Source of the DNA: Heterohyrax brucei
Taxonomy: Eukaryota; Chordata; Mammalia; Hyracoidea; Procaviidae
NCBI GenBank assembly: GCA_028571685.1
Contig: CM053166.1
Coordinates: 63,450,111-63,514,110, forward strand
Length of the DNA stretch: 64,000 nucleotides
Reading direction: 5' to 3'
The position numbers were made by a program, and so were the translations under genes. The notes under the pieces were generated by a model. That model saw only the letters and a list, made by a program, of their open reading frames with translations, ran no database searches and was not told the origin of the DNA. This document shows, piece by piece, positions 1-13,080 of this stretch; the first letter of the stretch is position 1, and every line of letters begins with the position of its first letter.

Positions 1-372
1 TGGTGCCCTCAATCAGCAGCCAGGCTCTCAAAACGTGGCTATCCCACATACTGTATGTCTGCTGTGCTCTAACTGCAGTTCAGCATATTTGCTGGCTCAT
101 GCCCATTTCCTGCCTCCCAGATAACAAAGAAGGCATCAGTACCTGTAGTCCTCCCAAGTAGTGAGTCAGCAGGAGCAGGGCTTAGCCTGCACTTCCTCGT
201 CAGTGAAAGGTAGTTTCTCATTTAGTGACACATAGTCCAATCTGACAACACTATGCCATAACCTAGGGCTTTCTGTGTGTCCTGAGTGCTCCATTCAATT
301 ATTAATTCAGGCCTTAGTTCTTAGAGAGAATTGAGGAGATGTGTCTAGCTTGGCATTTTAGTCCCAACACCC
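1..372 (-). mobile_element. L1 LINE 5' UTR, antisense, cut by window edge
   Basis: This stretch reads as the reverse complement of an L1 5' UTR. It matches, in order and orientation, the stretch at about 47760-48171, which is the 5' end of another minus-strand L1 (shared landmarks: a gctcatgcc block, the 'aacaaagaagg' block, 'cagtccaatct', 'gaattgagga' and the terminal 'gtgtctag'). The body of the element would lie left of the window. No coding capacity is visible. Confidence 0.7.
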
Positions 373-754
373 TAAAATCTCATATTTATTTTGAAGAAGT
401 ACACACACAGGTATCCTCTTCTTGGAGACTCCTACTTCGTCAGCATATTGAAAGTTCTGGTGGTCCTGGTGTAAAGCTGTTTATGTTTGTTTGAACAAGC
501 GTCCTCATTTCTCCTCCAACCCCTAACTCTGCATCACATCTGGTAACCTCACACAAACCACATTTTGAGAAATACTACTCCAGATCTTTTCAAGAAAAGA
601 AAATTCCAGACAATTCTCATTTCAATTGGTTTAGGAAGAAGGATTTTACACAACAATGTTACCTCAGTATTGGGTTAAAAAAAGAAAAATTTTTCATACA
701 GAAATAACATGATTTCTGACGAGAGCTTTGATAATGCTCAAGACAGTAACAGCA
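373..754. other. intergenic, nothing recognised
   Basis: AT-rich single-copy-looking DNA between an L1 5' end and a SINE. I see no open frame, RNA gene or repeat that I can name. Confidence 0.5.
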
Positions 755-962
755 AACAACCTGCTGCCATCTAGTTGATTCCAACTTATAGTGACCCTAC
801 ATGACAGAGTAGAACTGCCCCATATGATTTCCAAGACTAATCTTTATGGGAGCAGACTGCCACAACTTTCTCCCATGGAGTAACTGGTGGGTCAGAATCT
901 CTGTCTATTCCATTAGCAGCCACACTCTTAACTACGGCATCACCAAGGCTTCTTAAGGAAGC
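755..962 (-). repeat. AfroSINE, long variant, minus strand
   Basis: Reading the minus strand, it starts with a tRNA-like head (rc of 'cttaactacggca'), passes through the long-variant middle (rc of 'agcagactgccacaactttc') and ends with the family tail (rc of 'ttgattccaacttatagtga'). Many substitutions indicate an old copy. These are non-autonomous RNA polymerase III retroposons copied by a LINE. Confidence 0.8.
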
Positions 963-1813
963 CTTTGATAAATACAATTGCAAATGAATAGTAAGATGTT
1001 ACAGTAATGAAGACATAATACTGCTCTTGAATAATACTTGATTTGTAGGCAGAAGTGCTACACCAGAAACACTTGAACACTTGTTATTCTTGCTATGTGT
1101 AGGTCAGCTAGTCATAGAGTTTGAGATTTTATTCATTTGTACAAATTGCACTTTATATATACTTCAGAAAGTATGATACAGTATGTGGACACACATAAAA
1201 TAGTTGTTTTTTTGATAGTAGATATAAAAATGTTCAGTACAATGGCAGCTTAATGAAACCAAATTGTCTAAGGCTATTTCTTCACTACAACTAAAAGTAT
1301 GTTCACGAATCCTCATTGCCAGGCCATTTCTTTGGATCTGAAGGGTTGGTTTAATAATAAAAATATCTGTGGAATGGAATGGACTGTTTAATCATTGAAA
1401 TCAACTATTCTCATTCAGGATGGGATAAAATGGATGTGGGGAAGCAGACAAACGAAGTGTCTCAGTTTCCAAGTGCTGTCATAACAGATATATCACAAGT
1501 GGGTGATTTTAAGGAATACAAATGCATTTTCTCATAATTCAGGAAGTTAGAAGTCTAAACTCAGGGTATGGCTTGGGGGGATTCTTCTATGTCTATTTCA
1601 GCATCTACGACCTGGCAATCCTTGACACTGCTAGGTTTGAAGATTCATCTGCCTCTGTCGTCTTCACATAGTGTCTTCTTCACCTATTTATGTCTGTGTC
1701 CACAGGTACAGGGGTTAGGATTCCAACATATGTTTGAGGAGACACAATTCAATTCATAACAGAGCACTCCTTTCTTCATAGAATCTCTTGAAGAGATACT
1801 TATTTGAAAATAA
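963..1813. other. intergenic with an old dispersed-repeat fragment
   Basis: No gene. From about 1470 to 1720 the text ('gtgctgtcataacag', 'aagtctaaactcaggg', 'tcttcttcacc') resembles the internal layout of old mammalian LTR-type repeats like those at 31837 and 40929, but it is too diverged to classify by eye. Confidence 0.4.
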
Positions 1814-2861
1814 TTTTTTTTATTATGATTGAATGAAAATGTACATTTTCATATAATTTCGCATGCTCACCTATATACAGTTTACACTGCTCTCCCTGCC
1901 TGGTGACAGCACACCCCTCTTCTCTGTTTCATACATATCTTATCCTCCCAACAGTTTCCTATCCCCTCCTCTCCACCCACTCCCCTTCCTCCAACAAGAG
2001 GTCAGCAGGATGACATCCTATAGATGCATAGAACCCTCAAATTCTCACAAGATACGGTCACTGTGCATTGCCAAGTCCAATCCATTGCTGTCCAAAAAGT
2101 TGACCTTAATTATGATTTATGGACAGAGGCAGCATCAGGGCCAGGGGTCATGCTCCCAGGGGGACCGTGAAGCCCCTGGACCATCAATTGTGGTCTTTTA
2201 GTGGAGATCTCAGGGTGCACCCCTATTTATTTTCTTGTTGCCAGTGAGACTCAACTTTGTGAGCTCCATCATGGCTATCACTGGTCATGGCCTGGCACCA
2301 TCTGGTTCTTCTGGTCATGAGTCAATGTAGAGGTCCACTCACCTGGGTCTCTCTGTTTTCTGGGTTCTCTTTTCCGCATGTCACTCCTGTCCTTGGTGTT
2401 CATATGTTCCTGTTGAGTTGGGACCATTTGCTGTACCCTCAGATGGCAGCTTGGCAGTTTTTAAGACCCCAGATGCCACTAACCGATGAGAGGTACAGAG
2501 AGTCCTCATTAGCAAAATGCTAGCTGTGCCAATTGGCCTCAATTTTACATGACAGCATATTCCTCAGCCCCCCTGCCCGAACTACTCTGTCCTCACAATA
2601 TTGGGCTAAGATGGGCCAGCCAGCTAAGATGGGAGGAGTACTAAAATTGTATTGAAGCCCAGTTATTATTGATCTTCTTTCTAATGTGTGCTGCCACCGA
2701 TTTCACCCAAACAAATTTCTGTTATCTATCTAATCTAAACCGTGGCCCCCTCAGTTTCCCTCTCTCCCCACCCTTGCAGCCATCAAAGAGTCTTTTCTTC
2801 TATGCATGAGTCTGTTTTTAAGTTCTTATCTTAGGGGTCTCCTACAATAGTTGTCCTTTTG

Positions 2862-5800
2862 TCACTGACTACTTTCACTCAGCATAACATCCTCCAGTTG
2901 AAACCAGGTTATGAGATGTTTCCTGCTATCATCGTTGTTCTTTATCATTGCATATTGTTCCATTGGGTATATAGACCATAGTTTACCTGTCCATTCCTCT
3001 GTTGTTGGGCATCTGGTTTGATTCCATCTTTTTACTACTGTGGACTGTGCTGCAATGAACATTCATGTGCATGTATCAGTTGGTGTGAATGGCCTGGATT
3101 CTGTAGGATATATTCCAAGCAGTGGAATTACTGCGTCAAATGGTATATCTACATCCATTATTTTAAGGTAGCACCAGATTGCTTTCCAAAGAGGTTGCAC
3201 CATTTTGCAATCCCAACAGTGTAAGAGAGTTCCAATCTCTCCACAGCCTCTCCAGTATTTGTTGTTTTGCATTTTTCCCACTCTGCAGGTGGCGTTTTAA
3301 TTCTATTAATAAAGTTTTTGGATGAGTAAAAGTAATTGATTCTTAGTAGTTCCAATTTATCTATTTTCTCTTCTGTTATTTGTAGTTTGTTTGACAGACT
3401 TTGAAGTATTAACCTTTCTATTGTTGATCCTACTTCTTTCTTGGATGAACTTTATCTTTTTAGATTAGACATTTAGGTCTTTTATCCAGTTTGAGTTGGC
3501 TTTTGTATAAGGTGTAAGATATGGGTCTTGTTTTAATTCAGTGCAGACAGATATCCAATTTTGCCAGCACCATTTGTTGAAGAGATTGTTTTTACCCCAG
3601 TTTAATGTCTTTGGGCCTTTGTTGAATGTCAGCTGTTCATACGCAGATGATGTCATCTCTGGGATCTCAATTCTGTTCCACTGATCGATCTGTCTCTTTT
3701 TGTACCAGTACCAGGCTGTTTTGACTACTGTGGCAGTGTAATAGGTTCTAAGGTCGGGTAATGAAAGGCCTCCTAGTGTGTTCTTCTTCTTTAGTAATGC
3801 TTTACTTATCCAGGGATTCTTCCCTTTCCAGACAGAGTTGGTAATTTGTTCCTCCATCTCATTAATCAATGTCACTGGAACTAATAATGGGATTGCATTA
3901 TATAAGTAGATTGCTTTGGGTAAAATAGACATTTTCACAATGTTAAGTCTTCCTATTTATGAGCAGGGTAGGTTTCTCCATTTATGTAACTCTGTCTTAG
4001 TTCCTTATAGTAAGAGTTTGTGATTCTCTTTGTAAAGTTCTGTTATTTCTCTGGTTAGATTTATTCCTATGTACTTTATCTTCTTAGGGCCTATAGCAAA
4101 TGGTATTGATTTGGTGATTTCTTTCTTAATAATCTCATTGTAGGTATAAAGGAATCCTACTGATTTACTTATGTTTGTCTTGTATCCTGAGACTTTGCCG
4201 AACTCTTCTATCAGTTTGAGTAGTTTCTTTATGGATTCTTTGGGATTCTCTGCATATACAATTGTATCACCTGCAAATAGCGAGATTTTTAGTTCTTCTT
4301 TGCCTATGCAGATGCCCTTTATTTCATGGTCTTGTCTAATTGCTCTGGCTAGAACTTGTAGTACCATGTTGAATAGGAGACGTGAGAGTGGGCATCCTTG
4401 TCTAGTTCCTGTTCTCAAGGGAAACTGTTTCAGTCTCTCTCCATTCAGGGTAATATAGGCAGTTGGCTTTGTAGAAATGGTCCTTATTGCATTGAGAAAT
4501 TGGCCATCTGTTCCTATTTTGCTGAGAGTTTTTAGCATGAGTGCATGTTGGACTTTTTCAAATGCTTTTTCTGCATCAATAGACAAGATCAGGTGATTCT
4601 TGTCTTTTGTAATATTTATGTGGTGGATCACATTAATTGTTTTTCTGATGTTGAACCAGCCTTGCATTCCTGGTATGAATCCAACTTGGTCATGATAGAT
4701 TATTTTTTGATATGTTATTGTGTTCTATTGTCAAGAATTTTGTTGAAGATTTTTGCATCTAGATTCATGAGTGTTATCATTTGGTAGTTCTCCATTTCGG
4801 TTGGGTCTTTCCCTGGCTTTGGTATCAGTGTTATGCTGGTTTCGTAGAATAAATTTGGGAGTACTCCATCCCTTTCTATACTGTGAAGTAGTCTCAGTAA
4901 TATTGGAGATAATTCTTCTCTCAAAGCTTGCTAGAATTCTGTGGTGAAGCTATCTGGTCCCGGGCTTTTTATGGTTGGCAGTTTTTGGATGACTTTTTCA
5001 ATCTCTTCCTTTGTGGTGGGTTTATTATGTTGTTCTGCTTCATGTTGTGATAATTTGGGTAGATGATATGAATCAAGGAATTTGTCCGTTTCCTCTAGGT
5101 TTTCAAATTTGTTAGAATACAGTCTTTCATAACATTCAGCTATGATATTTTTGATTTCTTCTGGATCTGTGTGACAACTCCTCTCTCAATTCTTATTTGG
5201 GTTATTTGTTTCCTTTCCTGTTTTTCTTTAGTAAGTTTAGCCAATGGTTTGACAATTTTGTTGATCTTTCCAAGAACCAGCTTTTGGTCTTTTCAATTTT
5301 TTCAATTGTTCTTTTATTCTCTAATTCATTTAGTTCTGCTCCGATTTTTATGATCTGTTTTCTTCTGGTGCCTTAGGGGTTCCTCTGTTGTTCTCTGTCT
5401 ACTTGTTCAAGCTGTAGGGTCAGTTCTTTGATTTGGTTTCTTTCTTCCTTCCAGATGTGTGCATTTATGGAGATAAACTGACCTCTCAGCACTGCTTTGG
5501 CTGTATCCCATAGATTCTGGTAGGAAGTGTTTTTGCTGTCTTTGGAATCCATAAATTTCTTTATTTCATCCTTGATTTCTTCTGTAATCCGTGCTTTTTG
5601 AGCAAGATGTTGTTCAGTTTCCAAGAGTTCCACTTTCTATCTATGTTTTTTCTGCTATTGATTTTGACTTTTATGACTTTATGATCTGAGAAGACATTTT
5701 GCTTTAATTCAGTGGTATGGATTTTGTTGAGAATTGCTTTACGTCCTAACACATTGTCTTTTCTAGAGAATGTTCCATGTGTACTGGAGAAGAAGGTGTA

Positions 5801-6336
5801 GTTGTCTGCAGATGAATAGAAATTTCTGTATATATCGATGAGGCCTACTTGGTTAATTGTGGCAATAAGACCTTCTATGTCTTTATTGAGCTTTCTTCTA
5901 GACGATCTGTCCAATACTGAGAGTGAAGTGTTGAAGTCTCCTACTATTATTGTGGAGTGAACTGTCTCCTTTTTGAGTGTAGCCAGTGTGTCTTTGACGT
6001 ATTTAAGTGCATAAATATTTAATATTGTTAAGTCCTGCTTGTGTATTGAACCTTTCAGCAATCCATGTTGGTGGGTTTTACATTCAAATCAATTTTATCT
6101 GAGATTAGTATTGCCACACCTTCTCTTCTTTGTTCATTGTTATCTTAATATATATTCTTCCATCCTTTGATTTTCACTTTGTTCATATCTTTAAGTCTAA
6201 GGTGAGTTTCCTATAGGCAATGTATAGATGGGTCATGTCTTTTGATCCAAGATGTTACTTGATGTCTCTTTACTGGAGCATTCAACCCATTCACATTCAA
6301 TATAATTATTAATAGGTATATGTTCAGTGCTGCCAT
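2862..6336 (-). pseudogene. L1 ORF2 remnant (endonuclease-reverse transcriptase), broken
   Basis: ORF2 encodes the protein that nicks target DNA and reverse-transcribes L1 RNA in place. The start is the methionine at 6336, whose product aligns with the ORF2 start of the younger L1 at 61283. Endonuclease pieces lie at 6061-5561, including the 'IIVGDFN' motif. A 5633-5373 piece follows. The reverse transcriptase lies at 4924-4005, with 'RQGCPLS' and the catalytic box, which reads FAGD where ADD is expected, so one of the metal-binding aspartates is lost. C-terminal pieces end at 2862 after 'KRWNQTRCPTTEEW'. At least five frame breaks or stops separate them. It cannot give a functional protein. 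Confidence 0.88.
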
Positions 6337-6759
6337 TGTGATTTATTTTCGTGTTGATGTTTTCTCTGTTGTTCTTATTAATCTGTTCTGTGACCTTCTT
6401 CTGTAAGTTGATTTTTCACCTTTTTCCGGGTTGGTTTTTTGGTTGTTGAGACTCCTGTATTACATTTCTTGATATGGCATGTTGCTTCTTTATTGTACTT
6501 TATAGTTGCCCCTATGATCCCCCTTAGTAAACTATATATAAACCCAATTTTGATTGCTACCAGTCTTGTCAACTTCCTCTCTATCTGAAAGGGCAATAAT
6601 GACTGTAGTATATCCTTCTTTTTAATATGATAACATCATAGTTTACATAATATGATCACTAGATCATTTCTTTCACTATTATAGCTTTGGTTGTGTTTGG
6701 AGCCTTCCCTGAGTAGGATTCTGGATAATGTGCCCTTCTAAAATACAAAGTTAGTGGCT

Positions 6760-7708
6760 TTATTCTTCCAAGCCAAGAGATTCTTTCAGTATTTCTTGTA
6801 GCTTTGGTTTGGTTTTTACAAAGTCTCTGAGTTTCCGTTTATCTGCAAATGTCTCAGTTTCCTTTTCATATTTGAAAGATAGTTTTGCAGGATATATAAT
6901 TCTTGGTTGGAAGTTCTTCTCCTTCAAGGCTTTGAATGTTTCATGCCACTGTCTCCGTGTCAGCATAATTTCTGCTGAGAAATCCGATGAAAGCTTATAG
7001 GGTTTCCCTCTGAATGTTAGCTTCCCTTTGAGTCTTGCTGCCTTTAAGAGTTTCTGCTTATGCTTCATTTTGTTGAGCTTGATTATAATATGTCTTGGAG
7101 TTTTTCTTTTGAGATCTATGTTGAGTGCTGTTCAACACATATCTTGGATATCTATATGCTCTTCTTTCATAATTTCTGGGAAGTCTTCTGTCAGCAGCTC
7201 AGCAACAATACTCTGTGTTTTCAGGTGCCTTGCCCTGTTCAGGAACTCCAATTAATCGTAGATTGTTCTTCTTAATCAAGTCCCACGTGCTTCTTAATGC
7301 TTCTTCATTTTTCTTGTTTCTTTTTTCTGATTTATTCTCATAGATGCTGGAGTCAATGGATCTGTCTTCCATATCAGAAATTCTCTTTTTTGTTTGTTGC
7401 ATTCTGTTTTCTTGGCTTTGAATGGAATTTTCTATGTCTTTGATTTTGTTCTTGATCTGTTGGATTTCTGTGTACTGATATTTCATCAGATCGAACAGCT
7501 TGCTTAATTTGTCGTTTTGCTCTGCTGCATTTTGTATAAGGTCTAAGAGGACTGTCTATATAATCCTTTTGTATTCACCTTCTGATAGTTTCAGAAAAGC
7601 TTTTTCATCTGGGAAGTTCTGAGGTGGTTTCTTTTGGGGGCATTCTGATGCCATGGGTGACTTCCAGGTTACTGTCTTCTCCAATGTTTGTTCCTTTTTG
7701 GGTTTCAT
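6760..7708 (-). pseudogene. L1 ORF1 remnant (RNA-binding chaperone), broken
   Basis: ORF1 makes the trimeric RNA-binding protein that packages L1 RNA. On the minus strand the N-terminal coiled-coil piece (7486-7199) carries 'IQSQENRMQQTKKRISDMEDR'-type heptads, and the C-terminal piece (7068-6760) carries 'TFRGKPYKLSSDFSAE' and 'RRQWHETFKALKEKNFQPR'. The presumed start at 7708 is placed by comparison with the ORF1 at 59901. Two or more disruptions separate the start, the coiled coil and the RNA-binding part. Confidence 0.85.
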
Positions 7709-8685
7709 GTGGGTCAATAGAGGCTGGGAGAGATGCTGTGAAGATGGACCAAAGTTGTTTCTCTAGGCCATCTTAAAATGAGAATTAAAAATTATTTGAC
7801 AGCTTCCAAAGTCAGTCAGGTTTTCAGGTGTCTATGTCCCTCTTTCCATCTGGCAAAGTAAGCACCTCTATATTGAACACCAGATGTTATGAACTAGCTC
7901 AAAATATGGAAAAGCTACTGGCCTGCTGGCCTCTCCTGTTGGGCCCCAGCTGTAGGTGATACTGTGTAGAATTCTGCTTTTCTGTTGGAAAGGCAGTCTC
8001 TTCTGGGTTGGCACTCCCTCCTAGCCCAGGAATTAGGTCCAGCTCACGATTCAGTATGGATGACCCCACCTCCCAGCAAAACAATATGGCATCGTGTAGA
8101 AGCTCACCAGCTGGCCGGGATCAGGATCCTGGTGGTAACAGAGGCCAAGAGTCCTGAAATGCCCAGAGTTGGGCCCCAGCCCCAGGCAACACTGTGCAAA
8201 CACTGCCTCCCTGCTAGAAAAACACTTTCTCCTTGGCAGGAGCCACCTCCCAGCCTTAGAACCACATCCAGCTGGGGCCTCTGCATGGGCTTCTCCATTT
8301 CCCGATAAGCCAGAGGAGCCGAGGTGTGTAGAGTCCAAAGCCAGGGTCTCAGAACTCAGCAATTATGCTTGCTGGTCCCACCAGCAGTGCATCCAAGACC
8401 AGCAGCTAGTCAAGTCCCAGTTCTGCCCACTGGCCGAGACAGAGGAAAAAAAAATCAAAATACTGAGTTACCTTCAGTCTGTGCAGACCTGTGCTTGCCA
8501 AGAGTGGGGTCAGTGAAAGAGAGGTTTTACATTCAGTGGTATGAAGTACAAATTAACAGCCCTATGCCACATCTGAGGGCTCACTAGGAGACCAGAGAGC
8601 TCTGTTTAATTATCATTTCAGGTCTTGCTTTCCAGAGGGATTTAGTGGGACGTGCGTTTAGTCCACCATCTTCACTCCACCCCCC

Positions 8686-9687
8686 GAAAATAAATTCTTC
8701 ATTTTATAATTACAGATTTGATTTTAGGCACAATAATTAACTTTGAATATGTAAATTAATTAAGAAGGTATGGGAATTTAGGTTCCTGAAATGGAGACAT
8801 GGGTTAGGAAATTTAAAGAATATTATATAGAGACAAATTTAACACAGACAGGCTCTCTGTTTCCTCATCACCCATGGCACACGCTGAATTTCTTTAATGC
8901 CCATTCCTCAAATGTGCCCACAGGTCTGGGCTTCCCTGATCAGAGTGTGAGAGGGTGGGATATGAGAATTCCAGGAAGCAATACTTTAGAATCCCATGCT
9001 CTGATTCAAGTGTTCCCTGGAGGAGCATCTGGGGTAACTCCCAGAATTCCTGGCTTTGGCATCTAGGATGACCTGTTCTACTTTTCTGACTCTCCTTAAA
9101 GTTACAAACCAAGAAAGAATGCATTATTATAATTTAGAAGAACTGAGTTGCGAGAGCATCTCTAGTAGTGACTTTCCAGCTCAAAATGCCAATACATAGA
9201 CACAGAGAAACAGACACACACTCTCGCAGACATACACCATGTTTGTACTAGTTGACCTGATCTTCCTGGCCACTGCTGATTGGTGAAAGAATGCATAATT
9301 GACCCACCTGGACTTTCATTTTATTTCTCCAATAGGTTAAGAATTGAGGTTCAGAAGGCTCAGTCTACCGGTGGATTTGATTGCAAACTAAGGCAAGGTT
9401 GGGCTGGGAACATCCTATTTGATCATGAATGCTTGAAGAAGCAGAGAAAGCCATCGCATATATAAAGAAGAGTAAAGGAGATATAAGAATAAAGCAAGTT
9501 TAAGGGACTATGCGGCCCTGGAGCGACAGAGAAGCATTGCTGTGCCTTTTGACGGCTTTTCAAGTCTTGGTACAAGGTCCTCATGGATTCTGCCTTCATT
9601 ATCTACATTTTCTTATTTCTGAGACCCTGTGTATTAACATAATAAATCACCCTCAAATATTTTTTATATTTATGTTAGGATAGATCA
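8686..9687. other. intergenic, nothing recognised
   Basis: About 1 kb with short chance ORFs only. An imperfect CA-rich patch lies near 9198-9235. I see no repeat that I can name. Confidence 0.5.
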
Positions 9688-10020
9688 TACCTATGAGTCA
9701 GAATCAACTCAATTGCAATGAATTTGGTATTTTGGGCATAAACCAAAGCCAAATCCACTGCCACTGAATTGGTTCCTACTCATAGCAACCCGGTAGTGGC
9801 TCATATAATTTTGTTACTTGCAAAATAGATCCATCACAAGGATGTCATTGAGTTGATTCCAACTCTTGGTGACCCCATGTATGTCATGTAAAACTGTGCT
9901 CCACTGGGTTCTCAATAGCTGCCACACTTTTCCTCCCGAGGAACCTCCGGGTGGACTGAAACTTCCAACCTTTCAATTAGCGGTCGAGTACATTAGCCAT
10001 TTGCATGCTTCAGGGACTCC
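9688..10020 (-). repeat. cluster of AfroSINE fragments
   Basis: Three pieces lie close together. A plus-strand tail is at 9688-9725 ('gagtcagaatcaactcaatt'). A minus-strand tail is at 9742-9800 ('actgccactgaattggttcc'). A longer minus-strand copy of a variant with 'gaccccatgtatgtca' and 'ctccactgggtt' runs from 9840 to 10020. All are diverged. Confidence 0.7.
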
Positions 10021-10529
10021 ATCACTAAGAGGTACATATATTAGTCTTTCAGTAGAGAATTTCCTCTTGGAATCCTGTGAAAGTATCATATGGCCAATGG
10101 ATTTGATGCTGTGTGGCAGGGCCAGCTTCATAGTCATACAACTCTTCGTAGTCTCACAAGGCCCCATACTCAGAAGGGCCCAGTTTTTAGGGTTTAATAG
10201 TCTGCTATTGCTGTCTTATAATTGTTAATAATTTAATTTTTAGGTTGTATTTTAAGTGAATTTTAATTGAAAAATGGAGCATCTGCAGAGGAGATTCACC
10301 TAGTGTACATATCTGCTTCTATTCCATTCACATAGGGTGTTCACAATGCCCCATTAGCACAAATTTTAGTGAATTCACCATGTATGTGAGTTCAGTGACA
10401 CTCAAAGTGAGCACAAAGTAAATATGTTACAGAAAACACCAGATTCCACAGAGTGTTGGTGGATCTATATCAAGAAGCAAAATAGATATTTTTGTGCATT
10501 CTTTTCATTCTTCTGGCAGAACAATAAGT
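10021..10529. other. intergenic, nothing recognised
   Basis: No ORF, repeat or RNA feature that I can support. Confidence 0.45.
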
Positions 10530-10718
10530 ATCCATGGTGGTGCAATGGTTAAAGCATCCAGTTGTTACCCCAAATTTGGGTGCTTCCAAGCCTCGAGCTG
10601 CTCCATGGGAGAAAGATGTGGCAGTCTGTGTCTCTAAAGATTACAGTCTTGGAAACCCTACTCTATCCTATAAGGTCACTATACATTAGCATCAACTCCA
10701 TGGTAGTGGATTTAGGTA
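10530..10718 (+). repeat. AfroSINE, long variant, plus strand
   Basis: The head 'catggtggtgcaatggttaa' matches the tRNA-like promoter region. The middle 'gagaaagatgtggcagtctg' is the long-variant block also seen at 40383-40590. The copy ends with a decayed tail ('atcaactccatggtagtg'). Confidence 0.8.
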
Positions 10719-10857
10719 AGAAAAAGCACATACATGTGTATAAACTGCAAAATAAGAATTGTGTAATTTTGATTACTTCTGTATAAATTAAATTCTCATA
10801 CACTAAACTAAAGCTTAAAATTTTATTTTTTCTTTACTTAAGATGACACTAGATGTT

Positions 10858-11640
10858 GCTGTTGTTAGGTACTGTTGAGTCAGTTCTAACTCATAGCGAT
10901 TCTATGTATGACAGAAGTAAACTCTGGTCCGATGCCATGCCCTGAATCATTGTTATGTTTGAGACTATTGCTGTAGCCATTATGTTAACCCATCTCAAGG
11001 GGTCTTCCTTTTCACTGACCCTCTACCAAGTATGATATCCTTTTCTAGGGACTGATCCCTCCTGACAACATGTCCAAAGTATACAAGACGTAGTATCACC
11101 ATCTTTGCCTCTAAGGAGCACTCCAGTTGTACCTCTTCCAAGACAGACCTGTTTGCCCTTGGTCAGTATCTGGTATAGCCAATATTCTTCTCCAATGCCA
11201 CAATTCAAAGGTTTCAATTTTTCTTCTGTCTTCCTTATTCATTGTCCAGCTTTCACATACATATTGGGAGACTGAAATGCCATGGCTTGAGTTAGGCACA
11301 TCTTAATGTTCAAGGTGACTGTTTTTGCTTTTCAACACTCTAAAGAGGCATTTTGCAGCAGATTTTCCCAATGTAATGTGTTTCTTGATTTCTTGACTGC
11401 CACTTCCGTGAATATTGATTGTGGATCCAAGTAAAATGAAAAATCTGACAACCTCAATCTTTCCTCCATTTATTATGATGGTGCTTATTGGTCCAGTTGT
11501 AAGGATTTTTGTTTTTCTTTATGTTGAGGTGTAATCCATATTGAAGATTCTAGTCTTTGATCTTCATAAGTAAGTGTTTCAAGTCCTTTCTGCTTTCCAC
11601 AAGCAAGGTTGTGTTGTCTGCATAATGCATTCAATAACAA
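10858..11640 (-). mobile_element. RTE/BovB-like LINE, 3' fragment, minus strand
   Basis: The reverse complement aligns with the 3' part of the RTE at 17205-20280. It shares the frames coding 'SYACESWTxNKEDRR' and the 'F-x-x-W-x-W-R-R-I-L' block (here 'LNCGIGEEYWL' in one frame), and the tail 'gctatgagttagaactgac'. It is 5'-truncated at about 11640. The coding part is broken into short frames. The fragment represents the end of the reverse transcriptase and the C-terminus. Confidence 0.85.
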
Positions 11641-11794
11641 AGGAAGATATTATGACAAGTTGAGAGAGATCACAGAAGGAAAAAGCTCTATGGTTTTAGT
11701 GCCTTTAATACCACTGTTTTTCCTTGTGTTTTAAATAAAAGGCCTCATATTTTTATTTTGCACTGAGGCATGCAAATTATGCAGAGTATCCTGA

Positions 11795-12130
11795 TGTAGC
11801 AGTTCAGATTCTCCAAGAAACAAACAGCAAGATGTTTTTGTTCATGCAAAAAGTCTATTGAAAGGACCATTTATAAATGATAAATGAGGAGGGAACAGAA
11901 TTAGATGGACAGAAGCTTCAGGCCATGATGCAGATCTGACACTTGTGAAATAAAGGAAGTAGAACTTGGTTAGAAAGAGCTCAGACTGCCGTGAAGTTCT
12001 GAGAAAGTCATGGCCAGACTGATGGAGAGTCCCTGAGCAAAAGTTGCCCATTGGAGCAGTCATGTATGGTGCAGGAATGGGCAGGCTCTAGTACCTCCTG
12101 CCTGTGGGAAAGTGATCTTGTATGATCACT
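11795..12130. repeat. old dispersed repeat, copy 1 (LTR-like)
   Basis: It shares several blocks in the same order with 16285-16575, including 'gcagatctgac', 'cttgtgaaa', 'agaactt', 'tcagactgc', 'ctgagaaagtc' and 'gagcaaaagtt'. The size and layout suggest an old LTR, but no terminal repeats or duplications are clear. It carries no protein. Confidence 0.5.
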
Positions 12131-13080
12131 GTTATGGATCCTAAAGAATGTCAACTGAAGATTATCAATCAATTATGGTCCCTGGAACAGATTCTCAGGA
12201 AGATCTGAGCATTTCCTAGCAACCTTAGCTGATGACAGCTTCAGTTATCTATTGCTGCCTAACAAACTATACTAAAACTTAATGGCTTAAAATCTTTTCA
12301 TGACTGGTAGGATATACAGATACCCACCAACATTTCTGCCTCTCAAGTTCATTGGGAAGCTGCTTTCCCACTGACAGTGCATGCTGCCACAAGACAGGGG
12401 CCTTTATGACTGTTTGAAACAGAAAAAAACAGACCTGTGCAGCAAATTACTGTTTCTACAGGGTGTTACATGAAGTCTGTACATTTTTTGGTAGAAAAAA
12501 TAGAAACTTTTGGCTTTTTTCATTGTTAGGGGGATAGACATGTCCCAGTGGAGTTGGATGAGAACTTTGAGGGGGTAGAATTAGTGGGAAAACATATGTT
12601 CCTCTGAACTCTAAGGTCAGGCTTGTGGGAGGGGGCAAGAGAAAAGTCCATACTACCTACCAAAAATTCAGCAAGACTCGATGATTCAGCATGCTTCCAT
12701 TAATGAAAACACATGGCATCAACAAAAAATTCAAAGCAGAATATAAGTGAGTCTTGAGAACTTTAAAAGAACAATTTATTCATTCTGCTGGTTTTGTGGG
12801 TTGACTGGGTAGTTTTCTCATGTAGTGTCAACTACATTCACCTGGAGATTCGGCTGGAGTTATTGACTGGTGTATTAGTTTTCTATTGCAGTGATTAGCA
12901 ACTTTAATTTCATCCGAAACTTTAATTTCCCTTTGTTATGCAACTTAACATGTTCACAGGTTCCAAGAATTAGGACACAGATATCTTTGGTGATAGTGGG
13001 CTTTATTCTGCCCACCACAGCCTCCATTTTCATTTTCCTTCTCTTGTGTCCAGAAGCACAAATAAAAGTCTCTGTTCCCA
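12131..13080. other. intergenic with ancient repeat fragments
   Basis: No gene. Two short stretches resemble common ancient mammalian repeats: 12245-12290 ('ttatctattgctgcctaaca') and 12872-13020 ('gtattagttttctattgca' followed by 'attctgcccaccaca'). I cannot assign families without a library. Confidence 0.4.

Larger units (their letters stand above)
1814..8685 (-). mobile_element. L1 LINE, near full-length, minus strand, decayed
   Basis: On the minus strand the element starts at 8685 with the L1 opening (G-run then 'tgaagatggtggac'). It continues through a roughly 1 kb 5' UTR, ORF1 (7708-6760), ORF2 (6336-2862) and a 3' UTR, and ends in an A-rich tail at about 1814. A flanking direct repeat 'gaaaataa' (1806-1813 and 8686-8693) fits a target-site duplication. 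At 6.9 kb it is a normal full-length L1, but both ORFs are broken. Confidence 0.9.

Noticed and set aside
4171..4458. 95-codon plus-strand frame
   Set aside because: Antisense shadow of the L1 reverse transcriptase; the coding match is on the minus strand.
7985..8587. Several overlapping frames of about 90-115 codons on both strands
   Set aside because: They fall in the L1 5' UTR, differ in every frame and show no domain.
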